DNA of 64,000 nt from Clostridium sp. BJN0013 (lineage in GTDB: Bacteria > Bacillota > Clostridia > Clostridiales > Clostridiaceae), in assembly GCF_040939125.1 (NCBI RefSeq), contig NZ_CP162495.1, positions 3,906,001 to 3,970,000 on the forward strand. Reading direction: 5' to 3'. The notes beneath the pieces are model-generated. The model saw nothing but the letters and a program-made list of their open reading frames with translations, did no database searches and was not told where the DNA came from. Shown piece by piece: positions 52,443-62,960 of this stretch. The position numbers and the translations under genes are program-made. The first letter of the stretch is position 1. Every line of letters starts with the position of its first letter.

Positions 52443-53207
52443 TTAAAGATTTTTTACATCCTGCTCATCCATTTGTGAAAGTATAGATCCTAAAAGTTCA
52501 AATGATACTTCATTATACTTAAATTTCCAAGGAATTTTATAGCTAATATCGTTTACTATATTATTATTTATATTATACGGTATGTAGCTATTATCTACAT
52601 ACCATACACATTTATTATTATCTATAGTTATTCCTTTAGATGTTATTATAAAATCCCCATTTTTAAAAGAAAACTCTATATCAGAAGTAATTATAGGTGT
52701 CACTCCATAGTTTGCCATAATATATTTACTGATATTATTTACTTTTGTAATCTCTTCAGAGAGAAGTATTATGTATTTAGCTTCCTTGGCCAAATAACAT
52801 ATAGTATCAAATAAAATAGGGTCTGAGGCATCATAAACCACCATACAACTACGTCTTATACTCTTTTTTTTATTTCTCAGTATAATTTTAGAACTTTCCA
52901 CAATACTAAAAGCCATTAGATTTTTTTGAAATTTACTATATAGAGTATAATCTAAATATCTATATACTTTAGGTGCCAATTCTATGTCTTTGATTTTACA
53001 CATTTTTTTAGCTCTTAAAATATTATTATTATATGAATTTATATTAATATTGGGAGGAAATTTTATATTTTTAATTTTTAATTTCAATTCTTTTATAAAA
53101 AGTTCTTCCTTCATTCTGATTTTAAATCTATCTTTTATACTTCCCCAAAAACTATCATCATCATAAAATTTAGTTATATTGGAGTCAGCATATAGAACTG
53201 ATTTCAC
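52443..53207 (-). CDS. Conserved-looking protein of unknown function with Rossmann-like pattern (254 residues)
   Basis: The start is GTG at 53207, with AAGGAG 10 bases upstream. I do not recognise the family. The N-terminal 110 residues are basic and rich in Lys, Asn and Ile. From about residue 115 there is an alternating strand-helix pattern (RRSCMVVYDASDPILFDTICYLAKEAKYIILLSEE, then NYGVTPIITSDIEFSFKNGDFIITSKG). It recalls a dinucleotide-binding or dehydrogenase-like fold without a clear glycine-rich loop. No signal peptide or membrane segment is seen. It lies between dusB and greA. Confidence 0.65.
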   Translation of the reverse strand: MKSVLYADSNITKFYDDDSFWGSIKDRFKIRMKEELFIKELKLKIKNIKFPPNININSYNNNILRAKKMCKIKDIELAPKVYRYLDYTLYSKFQKNLMAFSIVESSKIILRNKKKSIRRSCMVVYDASDPILFDTICYLAKEAKYIILLSEEITKVNNISKYIMANYGVTPIITSDIEFSFKNGDFIITSKGITIDNNKCVWYVDNSYIPYNINNNIVNDISYKIPWKFKYNEVSFELLGSILSQMDEQDVKNL

Positions 53208-53266
53208 ATTTTATATTCTCCTTAAATTACTTACAATACTATATTATTCTTCTATAAAATTAAAAA

Positions 53267-54229
53267 TTACAATATAAATTTGTATTCATTTAAAATTTCA
53301 AATACAACCTCACTTCGTTCTTCGCGGTTAATTTTTTCTTTTATTTCCTTACTGTTTTTTAGACCCTTTATATACCAGCCTATTTGCTTTCTCATTTCTC
53401 TTACAGCTTTATATTCCCCATTATAATAAATAGCCCTATTATAATGTTCTATGCAAATATCTATTTTTTGCTGAGGAGTAGGATATGTAATAGGCTGGCA
53501 ATTTCTACTCTCATATATTTGGGAAAATATCCATGGATTTCCCAAGCTCCCTCTTCCAATCATTATACCATCACATTTAGTAACCTTAAAAAGTTTATTT
53601 GCATCCTCTACAGTAAATACATCGCCATTACCAATTACCGGAATTTTAATTGATTGTTTTACTTCACTTATTATATTCCAATTTGCTCTATCATTATACA
53701 TCTGGGTACTAGTTCTCCCATGAATAGTTACAGCATCTGCTCCGGATTGCTCCATAATTTTAGCAAAATCTATAGCATTTATATTCTCAAAATCAAAACC
53801 CATTCTCATTTTTACAGTTACTGGCTTTAAAGATACCTTTTTAACTTCTTTCACTATTTCTGATGCAAGCCTGGGATTTTTCATAAGTGCAGAGCCTTCT
53901 CCATTTTTTACTATTTTAGGAGCTGGACAACCCATATTTATATCTATAACACAAATGTCTTTATTTTCATTAAAATAATCACAAGCTTTAGCCATTATAA
54001 CTGGCTCACTTCCAAATATTTGAACACCTATGGGCGCTTCTACTGGAGATATAGCTAACATATCTTTTGTAACCTTGCTGCCATAAAATAAAGCTTTAGC
54101 ACTTATCATTTCAGTATAAACAAGTCCACATTTGAATTCTCTACATAATTCTCTAAATGCTCTATCTGTCATACCTGCCATTGGAGCTAAAAACACGTTA
54201 TTTTGAAATTCCATTTCTCCTATTTTCAT
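53267..54229 (-). CDS. dusB: tRNA-dihydrouridine synthase (DusB type)
   Basis: An FMN-dependent TIM-barrel enzyme that reduces uridines in tRNA. The 320-residue protein begins KIGEMEFQNNVFLAPMAGMTDRAFRELCREF. It has the catalytic cysteine in INMGCPAPKIVKNGEGSALM near residue 100, the HGRTSTQMYNDRANW motif near 172, and the FMN-phosphate site NGDVFTVEDANKL and CDGIMIGRGSLGNPWIF. The C-terminal helical domain would bind tRNA. Its start lies 9 bases after the coaX stop. Confidence 0.94.
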   Translation of the reverse strand: MKIGEMEFQNNVFLAPMAGMTDRAFRELCREFKCGLVYTEMISAKALFYGSKVTKDMLAISPVEAPIGVQIFGSEPVIMAKACDYFNENKDICVIDINMGCPAPKIVKNGEGSALMKNPRLASEIVKEVKKVSLKPVTVKMRMGFDFENINAIDFAKIMEQSGADAVTIHGRTSTQMYNDRANWNIISEVKQSIKIPVIGNGDVFTVEDANKLFKVTKCDGIMIGRGSLGNPWIFSQIYESRNCQPITYPTPQQKIDICIEHYNRAIYYNGEYKAVREMRKQIGWYIKGLKNSKEIKEKINREERSEVVFEILNEYKFIL

Positions 54230-54237
54230 TAATATAC

Positions 54238-55017
54238 CTACTCTTTATTTTTTTCATAGATTAATCTAAGTCCTGTTAAAGTCAATATGGAATCAATTAT
54301 ATCTATGGAATTTGTTCCTTCATTTATAAGTTTGGCAAGTCCTCCTGTAGCTATTACCAAAGGCTCCTCTTCTCCTAAAGCCATCATTTCTATTTTCATC
54401 TTCTTAACTATATAATCCACCTGACCAATATATCCATATATTATGCCAGCTTGCATACTAGAAACCGTATTTTTTCCTATAATATTCTGCGGTCTTATTA
54501 TCTCTACTCTTGGAAGTTTAGCTGCCATTTCAAAAAGAGCAGAAGAAGATATTTTTATACCTGGACATATCGCTCCTCCTAAATAATCCCCCGCAGCTGT
54601 AACTGCACAAAATGTAGTAGCCGTTCCAAAGTCTATAATAATTAGAGATCTACTGTAGATTTCATGAGCGGCTACAGCATTTACTATTCTATCAGCACCT
54701 ACTTCTCTTGGATTATCATATTTTATATTTATCCCCGTTTTTACTCCTGGTCCAACTATAATAGGACTAACTTGAAAATATTTTATTATCATATGTTCTA
54801 ATGAATACATAATAGTAGGAACTACAGATGATATTATAGAGCCAGTTATATCCTCCGGTTCTAGTTTGCTTTTTAAAAATAGATCCATTACCTGGACTCC
54901 ATATTCATCTGCGGTTCTTTTAGAATCTGTAGATAATCTCCAAACTGATATAAGTTCCCTGTCATCATAAACCCCTAAAACAATATTAGTATTTCCAACA
55001 TCTAAGACTAAGATCAT
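54238..55017 (-). CDS. coaX: Type III pantothenate kinase
   Basis: CoaX phosphorylates pantothenate in coenzyme A synthesis. The protein is 259 residues from the ATG at 55017, which has GGCGGTG 9 bases upstream: [19 protein letters not shown]. The ASKHA-fold phosphate motifs are DVGNTN at the start, [20 protein letters not shown] near 100, and [13 protein letters not shown] near 128. The conserved [11 protein letters not shown] loop follows. It is next to dusB in the same direction. Type III enzymes are not feedback-inhibited by CoA. Confidence 0.95.
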   Translation of the reverse strand: MILVLDVGNTNIVLGVYDDRELISVWRLSTDSKRTADEYGVQVMDLFLKSKLEPEDITGSIISSVVPTIMYSLEHMIIKYFQVSPIIVGPGVKTGINIKYDNPREVGADRIVNAVAAHEIYSRSLIIIDFGTATTFCAVTAAGDYLGGAICPGIKISSSALFEMAAKLPRVEIIRPQNIIGKNTVSSMQAGIIYGYIGQVDYIVKKMKIEMMALGEEEPLVIATGGLAKLINEGTNSIDIIDSILTLTGLRLIYEKNKE

Positions 55018-55173
55018 TAAACAAAACACCGCCTTTCTAAACACTTGCCTATCAATATATACATAATTAAAGAGCAGATTTTCCACTGCCCCAAAACATT
55101 AATTTCTCTTAAAATAACAATTTAATTGTATCAATAAAATTTTATTTGTCAAGGTTAAATAACAATCTATACT

Positions 55174-55557
55174 TTACTGTATTTTTTTCATAAAATCCTC
55201 ACTATTTACTATATATCTAGTATGAGATCCCTCTCCAATTTTTCCATTTTCATCCCAAGCTTCAACTTGAAAAATTAACTTTTTCCCCTGAATTTCTTTT
55301 AGAAAAGCTTCACATCTAATCTTAGCACCAACTAAAGATGCTTTAATATGCTTTACATTTATTTCTATTCCAACAGTAGTATACCCTGTAGGTAAATGAA
55401 GATCTATACTATTTTTAGACGTATTTTCCATAAGAGTTATCATAGCTGGTGTAGCAAATACATTCAAATTACCTGATCCTAATTTTTTCGCTGTATTATT
55501 ATCAGTTACATGCATTTCCATAGTAGAGGTAATTCCTGCTTTTAAATTAAATTCCAT
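55174..55557 (-). CDS. FlK-like hot-dog thioesterase
   Basis: A 127-residue hot-dog-fold protein resembling fluoroacetyl-CoA thioesterase FlK. The residues matching the catalytic Thr, Glu and His are Thr36 (VFATPAMITLMENTS), Glu44 in the same segment, and the His in VKHIKASLVG near residue 70. In non-fluorometabolising bacteria such proteins are generic acyl-CoA thioesterases, so the substrate is unknown. The ATG at 55557 is preferred, with GAGATGA upstream. It is probably a single-gene unit. Confidence 0.8.
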   Translation of the reverse strand: MEFNLKAGITSTMEMHVTDNNTAKKLGSGNLNVFATPAMITLMENTSKNSIDLHLPTGYTTVGIEINVKHIKASLVGAKIRCEAFLKEIQGKKLIFQVEAWDENGKIGEGSHTRYIVNSEDFMKKIQ

Positions 55558-55690
55558 AATAATCATCTCATCTCATTTCATTTAGATTTATCACAAAACA
55601 CATATTTTTATTATATCACTGTTACTTAAATTTTAAAATTGTAAAAAATAAAACGGTCACAGTAAAAATTTATATGGTATAAATTCTTCT

Positions 55691-55984
55691 TTAATATGAA
55701 TATCTTTCCTTTTTCATCTTGGACAGAAATACTCCCCGATTATTGCACTTATCTATATAATATCTTCTACTGAAGGTCAAATCCCCCATCATTGTCTGAA
55801 TAGTTTTTTCTATTTTAAACTTATATCTATATCTTTTAGTATCTCTGCTTTCAAATATTAAATTATCTACATTCTCCAAGATGAGCTTAATCCTTGATAA
55901 ACCTATCTTGCATACAACCTCAAAAATTTCCTTCTCTATACTGTTGAAATTCAATTCCAATTCATCTAAAATTATATTATTCAT
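55691..55984 (-). pseudogene. N-terminal fragment of an ISLre2/UPF0236-type transposase
   Basis: The 97-residue frame (MNNIILDELELNFNSIEKEIFEVVCKIGLSRIKLILENVD ... TKRYRYKFKIEKTIQTMMGDLTFSRRYYIDK) matches the start of ISLre2-family (UPF0236) transposases, which are normally above 400 residues. It stops after KKERYSY with no downstream remainder. This is a truncated remnant, probably not functional. No terminal repeats are visible around it. Confidence 0.65.
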
Positions 55985-56046
55985 ACTAAAGTTTTTTTCT
56001 ATATTCGTTTTCTCAAAATTAATTATAAAAAGTCTTCAGTATAAAT

Positions 56047-56091
56047 AAAAGGCCTATCAGCAAGGTAATTGCTGGTGGCCTTTTCTTTTTT
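56047..56091. terminator. Bidirectional-looking terminator beside the transposase fragment
   Basis: A stem closing with AAAAGGCC/GGCCTTTT and continuing CAGCAA/TTGCTG has a T-rich tail on the plus strand (TTTTCTTTTTTT) and a weaker one on the minus strand. On the minus strand it can end ftsH transcription after the repeat D. Confidence 0.75.
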
Positions 56092-56148
56092 TCTGTCTAA
56101 AAATATTTTATTTACCTTTCAATTTGTCTAAAACTAATATTTTCAATT

Positions 56149-56301
56149 ATTAGGTGATTTTCAGGTTTAGTGGACTTTGCTCATAAGAAATACTTTTCTC
56201 AATCTGAATCTTAGAAAAACTTATAAAAGAGCATAACAGTGCTCATCCTCCCCACTTTGAAAAAGATGGGGGTGTTAGCTAATTGCCACCTTAGGATAAA
56301 T
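56149..56301 (-). repeat. Interspersed structured element, copy D
   Basis: A 153-bp copy on the minus strand that begins exactly at the ftsH stop codon, so it forms the 3' untranslated region of ftsH. It contains CCCC...GGGG and GAGCA...TGCTC hairpins, and AATTAGCTAACACCC as in copy A. The 3' hairpin is more decayed than in B and C. Confidence 0.78.
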
Positions 56302-58103
56302 TAAACTTGAGCAAATATCTCTTCAAATTCACTTGCTTCAAGTTTTTCTTTTTCTAAAAGTTTTTCTGCCACAGCTTTAAGTCTGTTCATATTTTCCGAA
56401 AGAAGCTTTTCAGCTTTATCGTATCCTTCATCTATTAATTTTCTTATCTCTTTATCTATTTCAAAAGCCACTTCTTCACTGAAATTTCTTCCTTTTCCTA
56501 AATCTCTTCCCAAAAATACTTCATCATGACCTGAACCAAATGCAATAGGTCCCAAATCACTCATACCATAATCCATTACCATCTTTTTAGCTATAGTAGT
56601 TGCTCTATCAATATCATTTTTAGCTCCTGTACTTATATCACCTATAACCAATTTTTCTGCTACTCTACCTCCCAAAAGTCCTACAATCTCATCTTTAAGC
56701 TTAGCACTTGATGTATAGACACTATCCTTTTCTGGAAGATGCATTGTATATCCTCCTGCCATTCCTCTTGGTATTATACTTATTTCATGTACAGGGTCAG
56801 AATTAGGTAACAACTTCATTACCACTGCATGACCTGCTTCATGATAAGCTGTAAGCCTTTTATCTTCATCATCGATCACTCTACTTCTTTTTTCAGGACC
56901 TGCTATTACTCTAGTCACTGCTTCCTCCAATTCATTCATACCTATTAGATCTTTATTATTTCTAACTGCCAAAAGTGCAGATTCATTCATAAGATTTTCT
57001 AAATCCGCCCCTGTAAATCCAGGTGTTCTCTTGGCCAGAACATCTAATTTTACTTCATCTGCTAAATGTTTGTTTCTAGAATGCACTTTAAGAATTTCTT
57101 CTCTACCTTTAATATCAGGTGCCCCTACAAGTATTCTTCTATCAAATCTTCCCGGTCTTAAAAGTGCAGGATCTAATATATCAGGTCTATTTGTTGCAGC
57201 TATCATAATTATTCCCTCATTGACTCCAAAGCCATCCATTTCAACTAAAAGTTGATTCAATGTTTGCTCTCTTTCATCATGTCCTCCGCCAAGTCCTGCT
57301 CCTCTTTGCCTTCCAACTGCATCTATTTCATCTATAAATACTATACATGGCGAATTTTTCTTTGCCTGATCAAACAAATCTCTTACCCTTGAAGCTCCCA
57401 CACCAACAAACATTTCAACAAAATCTGAACCTGATATGCTGAAAAATGGCACTCCTGCTTCACCAGATATAGCTTTAGCCAAAAGTGTCTTGCCAGTTCC
57501 TGGAGGACCTACAAGTAAAACCCCCTTAGGAATTCTAGCTCCCATTTCTATATATTTTTTAGGTTGTTTCAAAAAATCCACTATTTCCGCTAATTCTTCT
57601 TTTTCCTCATCTGCTCCAGCTACATCTGCAAAAGTTACTTTTTTCTTATCTGGTGTAGCCATTTTAGCCCTACTCTTACCAAAATTCATAACACTTCGAT
57701 TTCCTCCACCACCTTGAGATTGTTGCATAAACATAAACCAAAATGCTACAAGCATAAGTATTAGAAGAATTGTCGGCAAATATTGTACCCACATAGGTAT
57801 TGTAGCGGGCTTGAGATATATTTCTTGAACTTCTCCCTCTTTAGGATGTTCACCTATAAATTGAAATAATCTTTCAGATGGAACTACTGTTTCATATGCT
57901 GTTCCATTTTTCAAACTACCTTGAACTGTCATTTTATCTTCTCTAAGCTGAAAATTTTTAATATCATTACTTAACCAATATTTCTGAAAATCACTAAAAC
58001 TAATGGCTGTTGAACTTTCATTGGTTCTTACCAACCACAATGCTGAAAGAATCACTAATATAAAAACTATAACCCAGGCCGTTGCACTTGAAAATTTTTT
58101 CAT
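56301..58103 (-). CDS. ftsH: ATP-dependent zinc metalloprotease FtsH
   Basis: A membrane-anchored AAA+ protease of 600 residues. Two transmembrane segments (about residues 7-25 and 108-126) flank an extracytoplasmic domain. The AAA module has Walker [16 protein letters not shown] near 197, Walker [11 protein letters not shown] and the arginine-finger region [20 protein letters not shown]. The zinc site HEAGH is near residue 420. It follows hpt after about 80 bases with its own promoter, in the tilS-hpt-ftsH order of Firmicutes. Confidence 0.98.
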   Translation of the reverse strand: MKKFSSATAWVIVFILVILSALWLVRTNESSTAISFSDFQKYWLSNDIKNFQLREDKMTVQGSLKNGTAYETVVPSERLFQFIGEHPKEGEVQEIYLKPATIPMWVQYLPTILLILMLVAFWFMFMQQSQGGGGNRSVMNFGKSRAKMATPDKKKVTFADVAGADEEKEELAEIVDFLKQPKKYIEMGARIPKGVLLVGPPGTGKTLLAKAISGEAGVPFFSISGSDFVEMFVGVGASRVRDLFDQAKKNSPCIVFIDEIDAVGRQRGAGLGGGHDEREQTLNQLLVEMDGFGVNEGIIMIAATNRPDILDPALLRPGRFDRRILVGAPDIKGREEILKVHSRNKHLADEVKLDVLAKRTPGFTGADLENLMNESALLAVRNNKDLIGMNELEEAVTRVIAGPEKRSRVIDDEDKRLTAYHEAGHAVVMKLLPNSDPVHEISIIPRGMAGGYTMHLPEKDSVYTSSAKLKDEIVGLLGGRVAEKLVIGDISTGAKNDIDRATTIAKKMVMDYGMSDLGPIAFGSGHDEVFLGRDLGKGRNFSEEVAFEIDKEIRKLIDEGYDKAEKLLSENMNRLKAVAEKLLEKEKLEASEFEEIFAQV

Positions 58104-58140
58104 TAAAGGCCCCCCTCTCTTTCTAGTTTTATACTGTAAA

Positions 58141-58169
58141 ATTGTATCATAAGTAAAATTCCTTTACAA
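58141..58169 (-). promoter_or_regulatory. Promoter of ftsH
   Basis: TTGTAA (58164-58169), 17 bases, TACAAT (58141-58146) with TGA before the -10, about 40 bases upstream of the ftsH start. Confidence 0.65.
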
Positions 58170-58185
58170 CAAATTTTAATACTAA

Positions 58186-58731
58186 TTATTTATAAATTTC
58201 CTCTTTTAATATACCAATATAGGGAAAATTTCTATACTTTTCTGCATAATCCAATCCATATCCCACCAAAAAATAATCTGGAACTTCAAATCCTATGTAC
58301 TTGGCTTCAATTTTAACCTTTCTTCTTGCAGGTTTATTTAAAAGACAAGCTATTTCTATACTCTTAGCTTTCCTGCCTTTCAAATATTCAATCAGATAAG
58401 ATAAAGTTGTACCTGAATCTATAATATCCTCTACTATCAATATATATTTATTCTCTATTTCAAAATCTAAATCTTTTAATATTCTAACAACTCCTGAACT
58501 CTTTGTAGAACTTCCATAACTCGAAACTGCCATAAAATCCATAATGCATGGAATAGTTATTTCTCTAAGTAAATCTGCCATAAAAGGAACTGAACCTTTT
58601 AAAATGCCTACAAGCATTAACTCCTTTCCTTCATAATCTTTACTTATTTGTTTCCCTATTTGTTTTACCTTTTTCTTAATTGTATTTTTATTAATTAATA
58701 TTTCTTTAATGTCATCACCCATATTACTCAT
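58186..58731 (-). CDS. hpt: Hypoxanthine phosphoribosyltransferase
   Basis: This enzyme salvages hypoxanthine and guanine with PRPP. The protein has 181 residues if the ATG at 58731 is used (MSNMGDDIKEILINKNTIKKKVKQIGKQIS). An in-frame ATG eight codons upstream would overlap tilS. The PRPP loop is ILIVEDIIDSGTTLSYLIEYL near residue 105. The flexible loop MDFMAVSSYGSSTKSSG and the C-terminal purine-stacking region VGYGLDYAEKYRNFPYIG are intact. It starts 4 bases after the tilS stop, as expected for a coupled tilS-hpt pair. Confidence 0.95.
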   Translation of the reverse strand: MSNMGDDIKEILINKNTIKKKVKQIGKQISKDYEGKELMLVGILKGSVPFMADLLREITIPCIMDFMAVSSYGSSTKSSGVVRILKDLDFEIENKYILIVEDIIDSGTTLSYLIEYLKGRKAKSIEIACLLNKPARRKVKIEAKYIGFEVPDYFLVGYGLDYAEKYRNFPYIGILKEEIYK

Positions 58732-58735
58732 AATG

Positions 58736-60127
58736 TTATAGTTCCTCGCTTTCAAACTTTACAGCCAAAATATTTTTAGTATTTTTATCCACCTTAAAAA
58801 GTTCACTTATTCTATACCCAACAATCCATCCAATATCGTCTCCAAAACATATTAATGGAATTTTATTCCTCTTATCTTTAGATATCTTTAGATCTATAAA
58901 TAAACTCTTTAATTTTTTATTTCCAATCATCCCAAGTGGTATAAATTTATCTCCCTTCCTTCTATTCCTTAATATAATACTCCCTTTTATCTTATCATAA
59001 TCAAAATACTGAATAAATCTATCTTTCTTATAATATGCATATTCTTTTAAATCAATTAAGTTTATATAAACTTTAGACCTAATGTCAGTAATATTATTAA
59101 ATCCCATTCGTAAAGTATATTGTATCTCACAATTTTTCATACATTCTTTTATATTTTTTTTTACTATTATATTTCCATAATCATTTGATGCCAACAAATT
59201 ATGGGGTAACATTATCTCTTTACCTGTAGAACATTTTTGAATATCTATTATATTAAAAATATGAATTCTTTCAATATCTTTTAAATCTCCAGCCACAGTT
59301 TCCAGTGACATCCTGATTATTCTAACTAATACAGCTTTATCCTCTAAAAATGCTCCTTTAAATATTATAACCTTTTGTGCTTTTATTTCACAATATTTTT
59401 TGAATTTTTCCTGTGAAATATAATTCAAATAATCATTATCTATTTTTATTATATCAGAAAGCCTATTTAACACCGTAATTATATCTCTATTAAAGTTATT
59501 TTGTATATATGGTATAAGCTCTAACCTTATTTTATTCCTTGAATATATGGTTTCCAAATTAGTTTTATCAATTCTAGGATGAAGATTATTATTATCACAA
59601 TATTTTTCAATTTCATCTCTAGTAGTACGTATTAAGGGCCTTACAAAAATATTATCTCTCACAGGCCTTATGCCAGTTAAACCCTGCATGCCAGCTCCTC
59701 TCATAATTCTCATTAAAACAGTTTCTGCCTGATCATTAGCATTATGAGCTATGGCTATTTTTTCGGCTTTTAATTCCTTTTTTAATTCTTCAAAAAATTT
59801 ATATCTTGCTTCTCTTCCTGCACTTTCACAGGATATTCTTTTTTCTTTGGCAATGTAATTTACATTTATTTTTAAACTTTTAAATTCAACAGATAAACTT
59901 TCACAAAATTTTTTTACATACTCCTCGTCCTTATCCCCTTCTTCTCCTCTTAAACAATGATTTACATGAGCTGCATATAAAGTTATACCTAATCTGTTTT
60001 GCAGAACATATAACATATGTAATAAACATATGGAATCAGGCCCTCCTGACACGGCTACTATTACCTTATCACCCTTATTAAACATTTTATTTTCTTCTAT
60101 AGTCCTAAGTACATTTTTTATCAACAA
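58736..60127 (-). CDS. tilS: tRNA(Ile)-lysidine synthetase
   Basis: TilS attaches lysine to the wobble cytidine of tRNA-Ile2 (CAT), so that it reads ATA instead of ATG. The PP-loop SGGPDSICLLHML lies near residue 28. The conserved EQ-like region IAHNANDQAETVLMRIMRGAGMQGLTGI is near 130, and the C-terminal TilS domain (IILRNRRKGDKFIPLGMIGNKKLKSLFID) is present. The start is uncertain. TTG at 60127 or 60124 fits AGGGAAG best, and the family usually starts about here. Its substrate tRNA is encoded at 39580-39656. Confidence 0.94.
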   Translation of the reverse strand: MLIKNVLRTIEENKMFNKGDKVIVAVSGGPDSICLLHMLYVLQNRLGITLYAAHVNHCLRGEEGDKDEEYVKKFCESLSVEFKSLKINVNYIAKEKRISCESAGREARYKFFEELKKELKAEKIAIAHNANDQAETVLMRIMRGAGMQGLTGIRPVRDNIFVRPLIRTTRDEIEKYCDNNNLHPRIDKTNLETIYSRNKIRLELIPYIQNNFNRDIITVLNRLSDIIKIDNDYLNYISQEKFKKYCEIKAQKVIIFKGAFLEDKAVLVRIIRMSLETVAGDLKDIERIHIFNIIDIQKCSTGKEIMLPHNLLASNDYGNIIVKKNIKECMKNCEIQYTLRMGFNNITDIRSKVYINLIDLKEYAYYKKDRFIQYFDYDKIKGSIILRNRRKGDKFIPLGMIGNKKLKSLFIDLKISKDKRNKIPLICFGDDIGWIVGYRISELFKVDKNTKNILAVKFESEEL

Positions 60128-60302
60128 ACACACTTCCCTAACTCTATTTAATTCTTACAGCATAAGTGTCTCTGATGTATAAATTATCAGTTCATTTATT
60201 ATCATAATTAATATTTATTTAACAACCCAATTATAACATAAACATAGTATTTTTTAACCTGTATTAATGCAAATCTATATTTTGGACTACTTATAAAATG
60301 CT

Positions 60303-62690
60303 TTAATAAAGAGTATAAACTTTTTCTACTATTACTGTCATATCATCTTTTACCTTTCCTCCAGATAATTCTTTGGATTTATCCATGATTTTCTCGCACA
60401 TATCCTTAGGTTCAGTACAATCTAATTCCCTTAAAAATTCTACTATCCATCTAAAATTCCCTGCTGATTCACTATTATAGTCAATTACACCATCACTAAC
60501 CATTATTACAAAATCTCCATTTATTACTGATTTGCTTATTATGTCTATATCAGGTTTATCTAATATGCCTATAGGAAGTGTCTTTGATTTTATTACTAGA
60601 ATATCTTCTCCTCTCTTTATAAAACTAGCTGTAGCTCCAACTTTCATAAAGTCTATTTCTCCCTTATACAAATTTATACTGCTTAAATCTAATGTAGAAA
60701 ATTTTTCATCCTCAGTAAATTTAATGCCCATGATAGAGTTAACTGTATTAATAGCAGTCATCTTATTAAAACCTGCCTTTGCAAATTTTTCTATAAGTTC
60801 AACGGCAGCACTGCTCTCTTCTCCCGCCTGAGGGCCAGATCCCATTCCATCACTTATAATTGTCATATAAGTACCATCTGGTAGTTTACAAAAACTATAG
60901 CTATCTCCATTATACTTTTCTCTATACTTACATTGGCTACTCACATGAGTGACAATATGGTACTTTGGAGTTTCTTCAAAAGTTACACTACAGCTATTAG
61001 CAGAAAAATTTATATCACAGCTATCTTTACTTAACGCCATAAGCTTCCCAGTTACATTATTAATTAAAGGTAATATTTTCTTTATACAATCTTGCTTTCC
61101 TCCGCAGGCCTCCATGGATAAATTTATAACTAGATGTTCATTTTTATCGTTAAAACAAAATACATCCTTGTACCGTATATTATTTTTATTTAAAATCCTC
61201 CGTATATTATTTTCTATTGATGAATTAAACCTTATATCTAAATTTAAATCCTGTACTATCTCACCTACAGTTTTCCCCATATTACCTATCTGATATGCCA
61301 ATAATTCTCTGCATTCACTTAATCTACTCTTCCACATCTCATCTACAATATAATTATTTACAATTTCTTTAGTATTTTTTAAAAGCAAAGTTCTCCTGGT
61401 ACATTTTTTTTGCAGTTCTTCTGGAATAAACTTTTTATTGTCCTGGTAGTTCTGTATTAATTCTAAAAATGCATTATAAGTATAAAAAGTCTCCCTTCTC
61501 CAACACATATTGTTCATATCACAATTTGAACAAACTCTATCTGCTAAATTTTCTATAAGTGCACTACTCTTAGTTTTCATAGTAAGTTTATCATTACTAG
61601 CCAACCTTGAAAGAACAGAAGATATATCATTAAGTACATGAGAAAAACTATCAAGCCTATGCATAAAAATAGATTTAATTTTATCTGCATAATTTTCTTT
61701 TAAATGTTCCTGCTTTTTTTGCCAATCTAATTCTAACTCTATTTTTCTATATATACTTTGCGGTATTGAAAAATATATAATACAGCTTATAAGTACCTCT
61801 ATTATTTTAAACTGGGAACCTATATTAGAATACATCTTTAATACAGCAAATCCTATAATGTAGCCTGTACCACTCATCCATTTACCTGTTTCTCTAAACA
61901 GGCCTGATATAAGTCCACATAATCCATAAACCGAAACATAGGTCATCATATCATTAGATGTCACTCCTATTATTGTACCCATAGCTACACCAGCTGCAGC
62001 ACCCGAAGCACTTCCCTTTACATAACCTAGTATAAGTATAAAAGTCAATGCCACTACATTTCTAATAGATACACCTTGAATAGCCGTTCCCCAAGTACCC
62101 GCTATAATTAATGAAGTAGTTATAGACATGCTAATTATTTCTTCACTACTATAAAGATGTCTAGTCTTTAATTGATTAAAACATATTATAGAATAATTAA
62201 TAATAAAATATAATGGGAATATACACATAATTTCAAACATAGAATTTAAAATAGCCACTCCTGGTGAAATATTGACTACAAAAAATTTATAAGCAAAAAA
62301 CTCTAAAAAAGTAATAGCAAAAAATAAAATTAACTTTTTAACCTTAATACTATTTTTTAATATATAATTTAAAGTTACTAATGTAATAGTTACTATACAA
62401 TAAGAGGGAAGATATTTTATATTTCCATATATTGAAATATATCCGAGTAATGTACCAATTCCTGTTACTAATGCAGGTTTTCTTTTTCCACACAAAGCCA
62501 TAGATATAAAAAAAGCTATTCCAAAAGGAGCCATAAGATTTACCATCATAACTCTTGACACTAAAAATCCACATAAAAAATAAAATATTAATTTTATTAT
62601 ATTCCTCAATTGTTCAAATTTACGGTTTTTTTCTTCACCTTTTAACTTTTCTGTTCTTTGATAAGTAACAACTTCTACTCCACATTGCAT
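60303..62690 (-). CDS. spoIIE: Stage II sporulation protein E, serine phosphatase
   Basis: SpoIIE is recruited to the polar septum and dephosphorylates SpoIIAA to activate sigma F in the forespore. The 795-residue protein has about ten membrane segments in the first 320 residues, a central linker with a CSNCDMNNMCW cysteine cluster, and a C-terminal PP2C domain. The PP2C metal residues are in GDSYSFCKLPDGTYMTIISDGMGSGPQAG and MVSDGVIDYN. The ATG at 62690 has GGTGG 7 bases upstream. Sporulation is therefore expected in this organism. Confidence 0.95.
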   Translation of the reverse strand: MQCGVEVVTYQRTEKLKGEEKNRKFEQLRNIIKLIFYFLCGFLVSRVMMVNLMAPFGIAFFISMALCGKRKPALVTGIGTLLGYISIYGNIKYLPSYCIVTITLVTLNYILKNSIKVKKLILFFAITFLEFFAYKFFVVNISPGVAILNSMFEIMCIFPLYFIINYSIICFNQLKTRHLYSSEEIISMSITTSLIIAGTWGTAIQGVSIRNVVALTFILILGYVKGSASGAAAGVAMGTIIGVTSNDMMTYVSVYGLCGLISGLFRETGKWMSGTGYIIGFAVLKMYSNIGSQFKIIEVLISCIIYFSIPQSIYRKIELELDWQKKQEHLKENYADKIKSIFMHRLDSFSHVLNDISSVLSRLASNDKLTMKTKSSALIENLADRVCSNCDMNNMCWRRETFYTYNAFLELIQNYQDNKKFIPEELQKKCTRRTLLLKNTKEIVNNYIVDEMWKSRLSECRELLAYQIGNMGKTVGEIVQDLNLDIRFNSSIENNIRRILNKNNIRYKDVFCFNDKNEHLVINLSMEACGGKQDCIKKILPLINNVTGKLMALSKDSCDINFSANSCSVTFEETPKYHIVTHVSSQCKYREKYNGDSYSFCKLPDGTYMTIISDGMGSGPQAGEESSAAVELIEKFAKAGFNKMTAINTVNSIMGIKFTEDEKFSTLDLSSINLYKGEIDFMKVGATASFIKRGEDILVIKSKTLPIGILDKPDIDIISKSVINGDFVIMVSDGVIDYNSESAGNFRWIVEFLRELDCTEPKDMCEKIMDKSKELSGGKVKDDMTVIVEKVYTLY

Positions 62691-62936
62691 TATTATACCA
62701 CCCACCTTATAAAATTACTGTTATTAATTATATCAATAACTAATGGAAATAAATGTCATAACATGAAATAATAGTATATTTTTTTTAGGACAATAATATC
62801 CATGTTTTTTATCAATTTTCACTTTAAGGCAGGTATATTAAAAACACTACTTATATTTTCCATACAAATCCTATAAAATTTTGAACATTATAAAATATTT
62901 TAAACATGTAACTCAAATATTATAGAATCGTAAAAA

Positions 62937-62958
62937 AGCTTGCAAAAATTTGCAAGCT
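62937..62958 (-). terminator. Terminator of the tRNA cluster
   Basis: A hairpin of AGCTTGCAAA with its complement is followed by a T tract on the minus strand, 3 bases after the last tRNA gene. Downstream, 62691-62936 up to spoIIE is AT-rich and shows no strong promoter I can defend. Confidence 0.85.
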
Positions 62959-62960
62959 AC

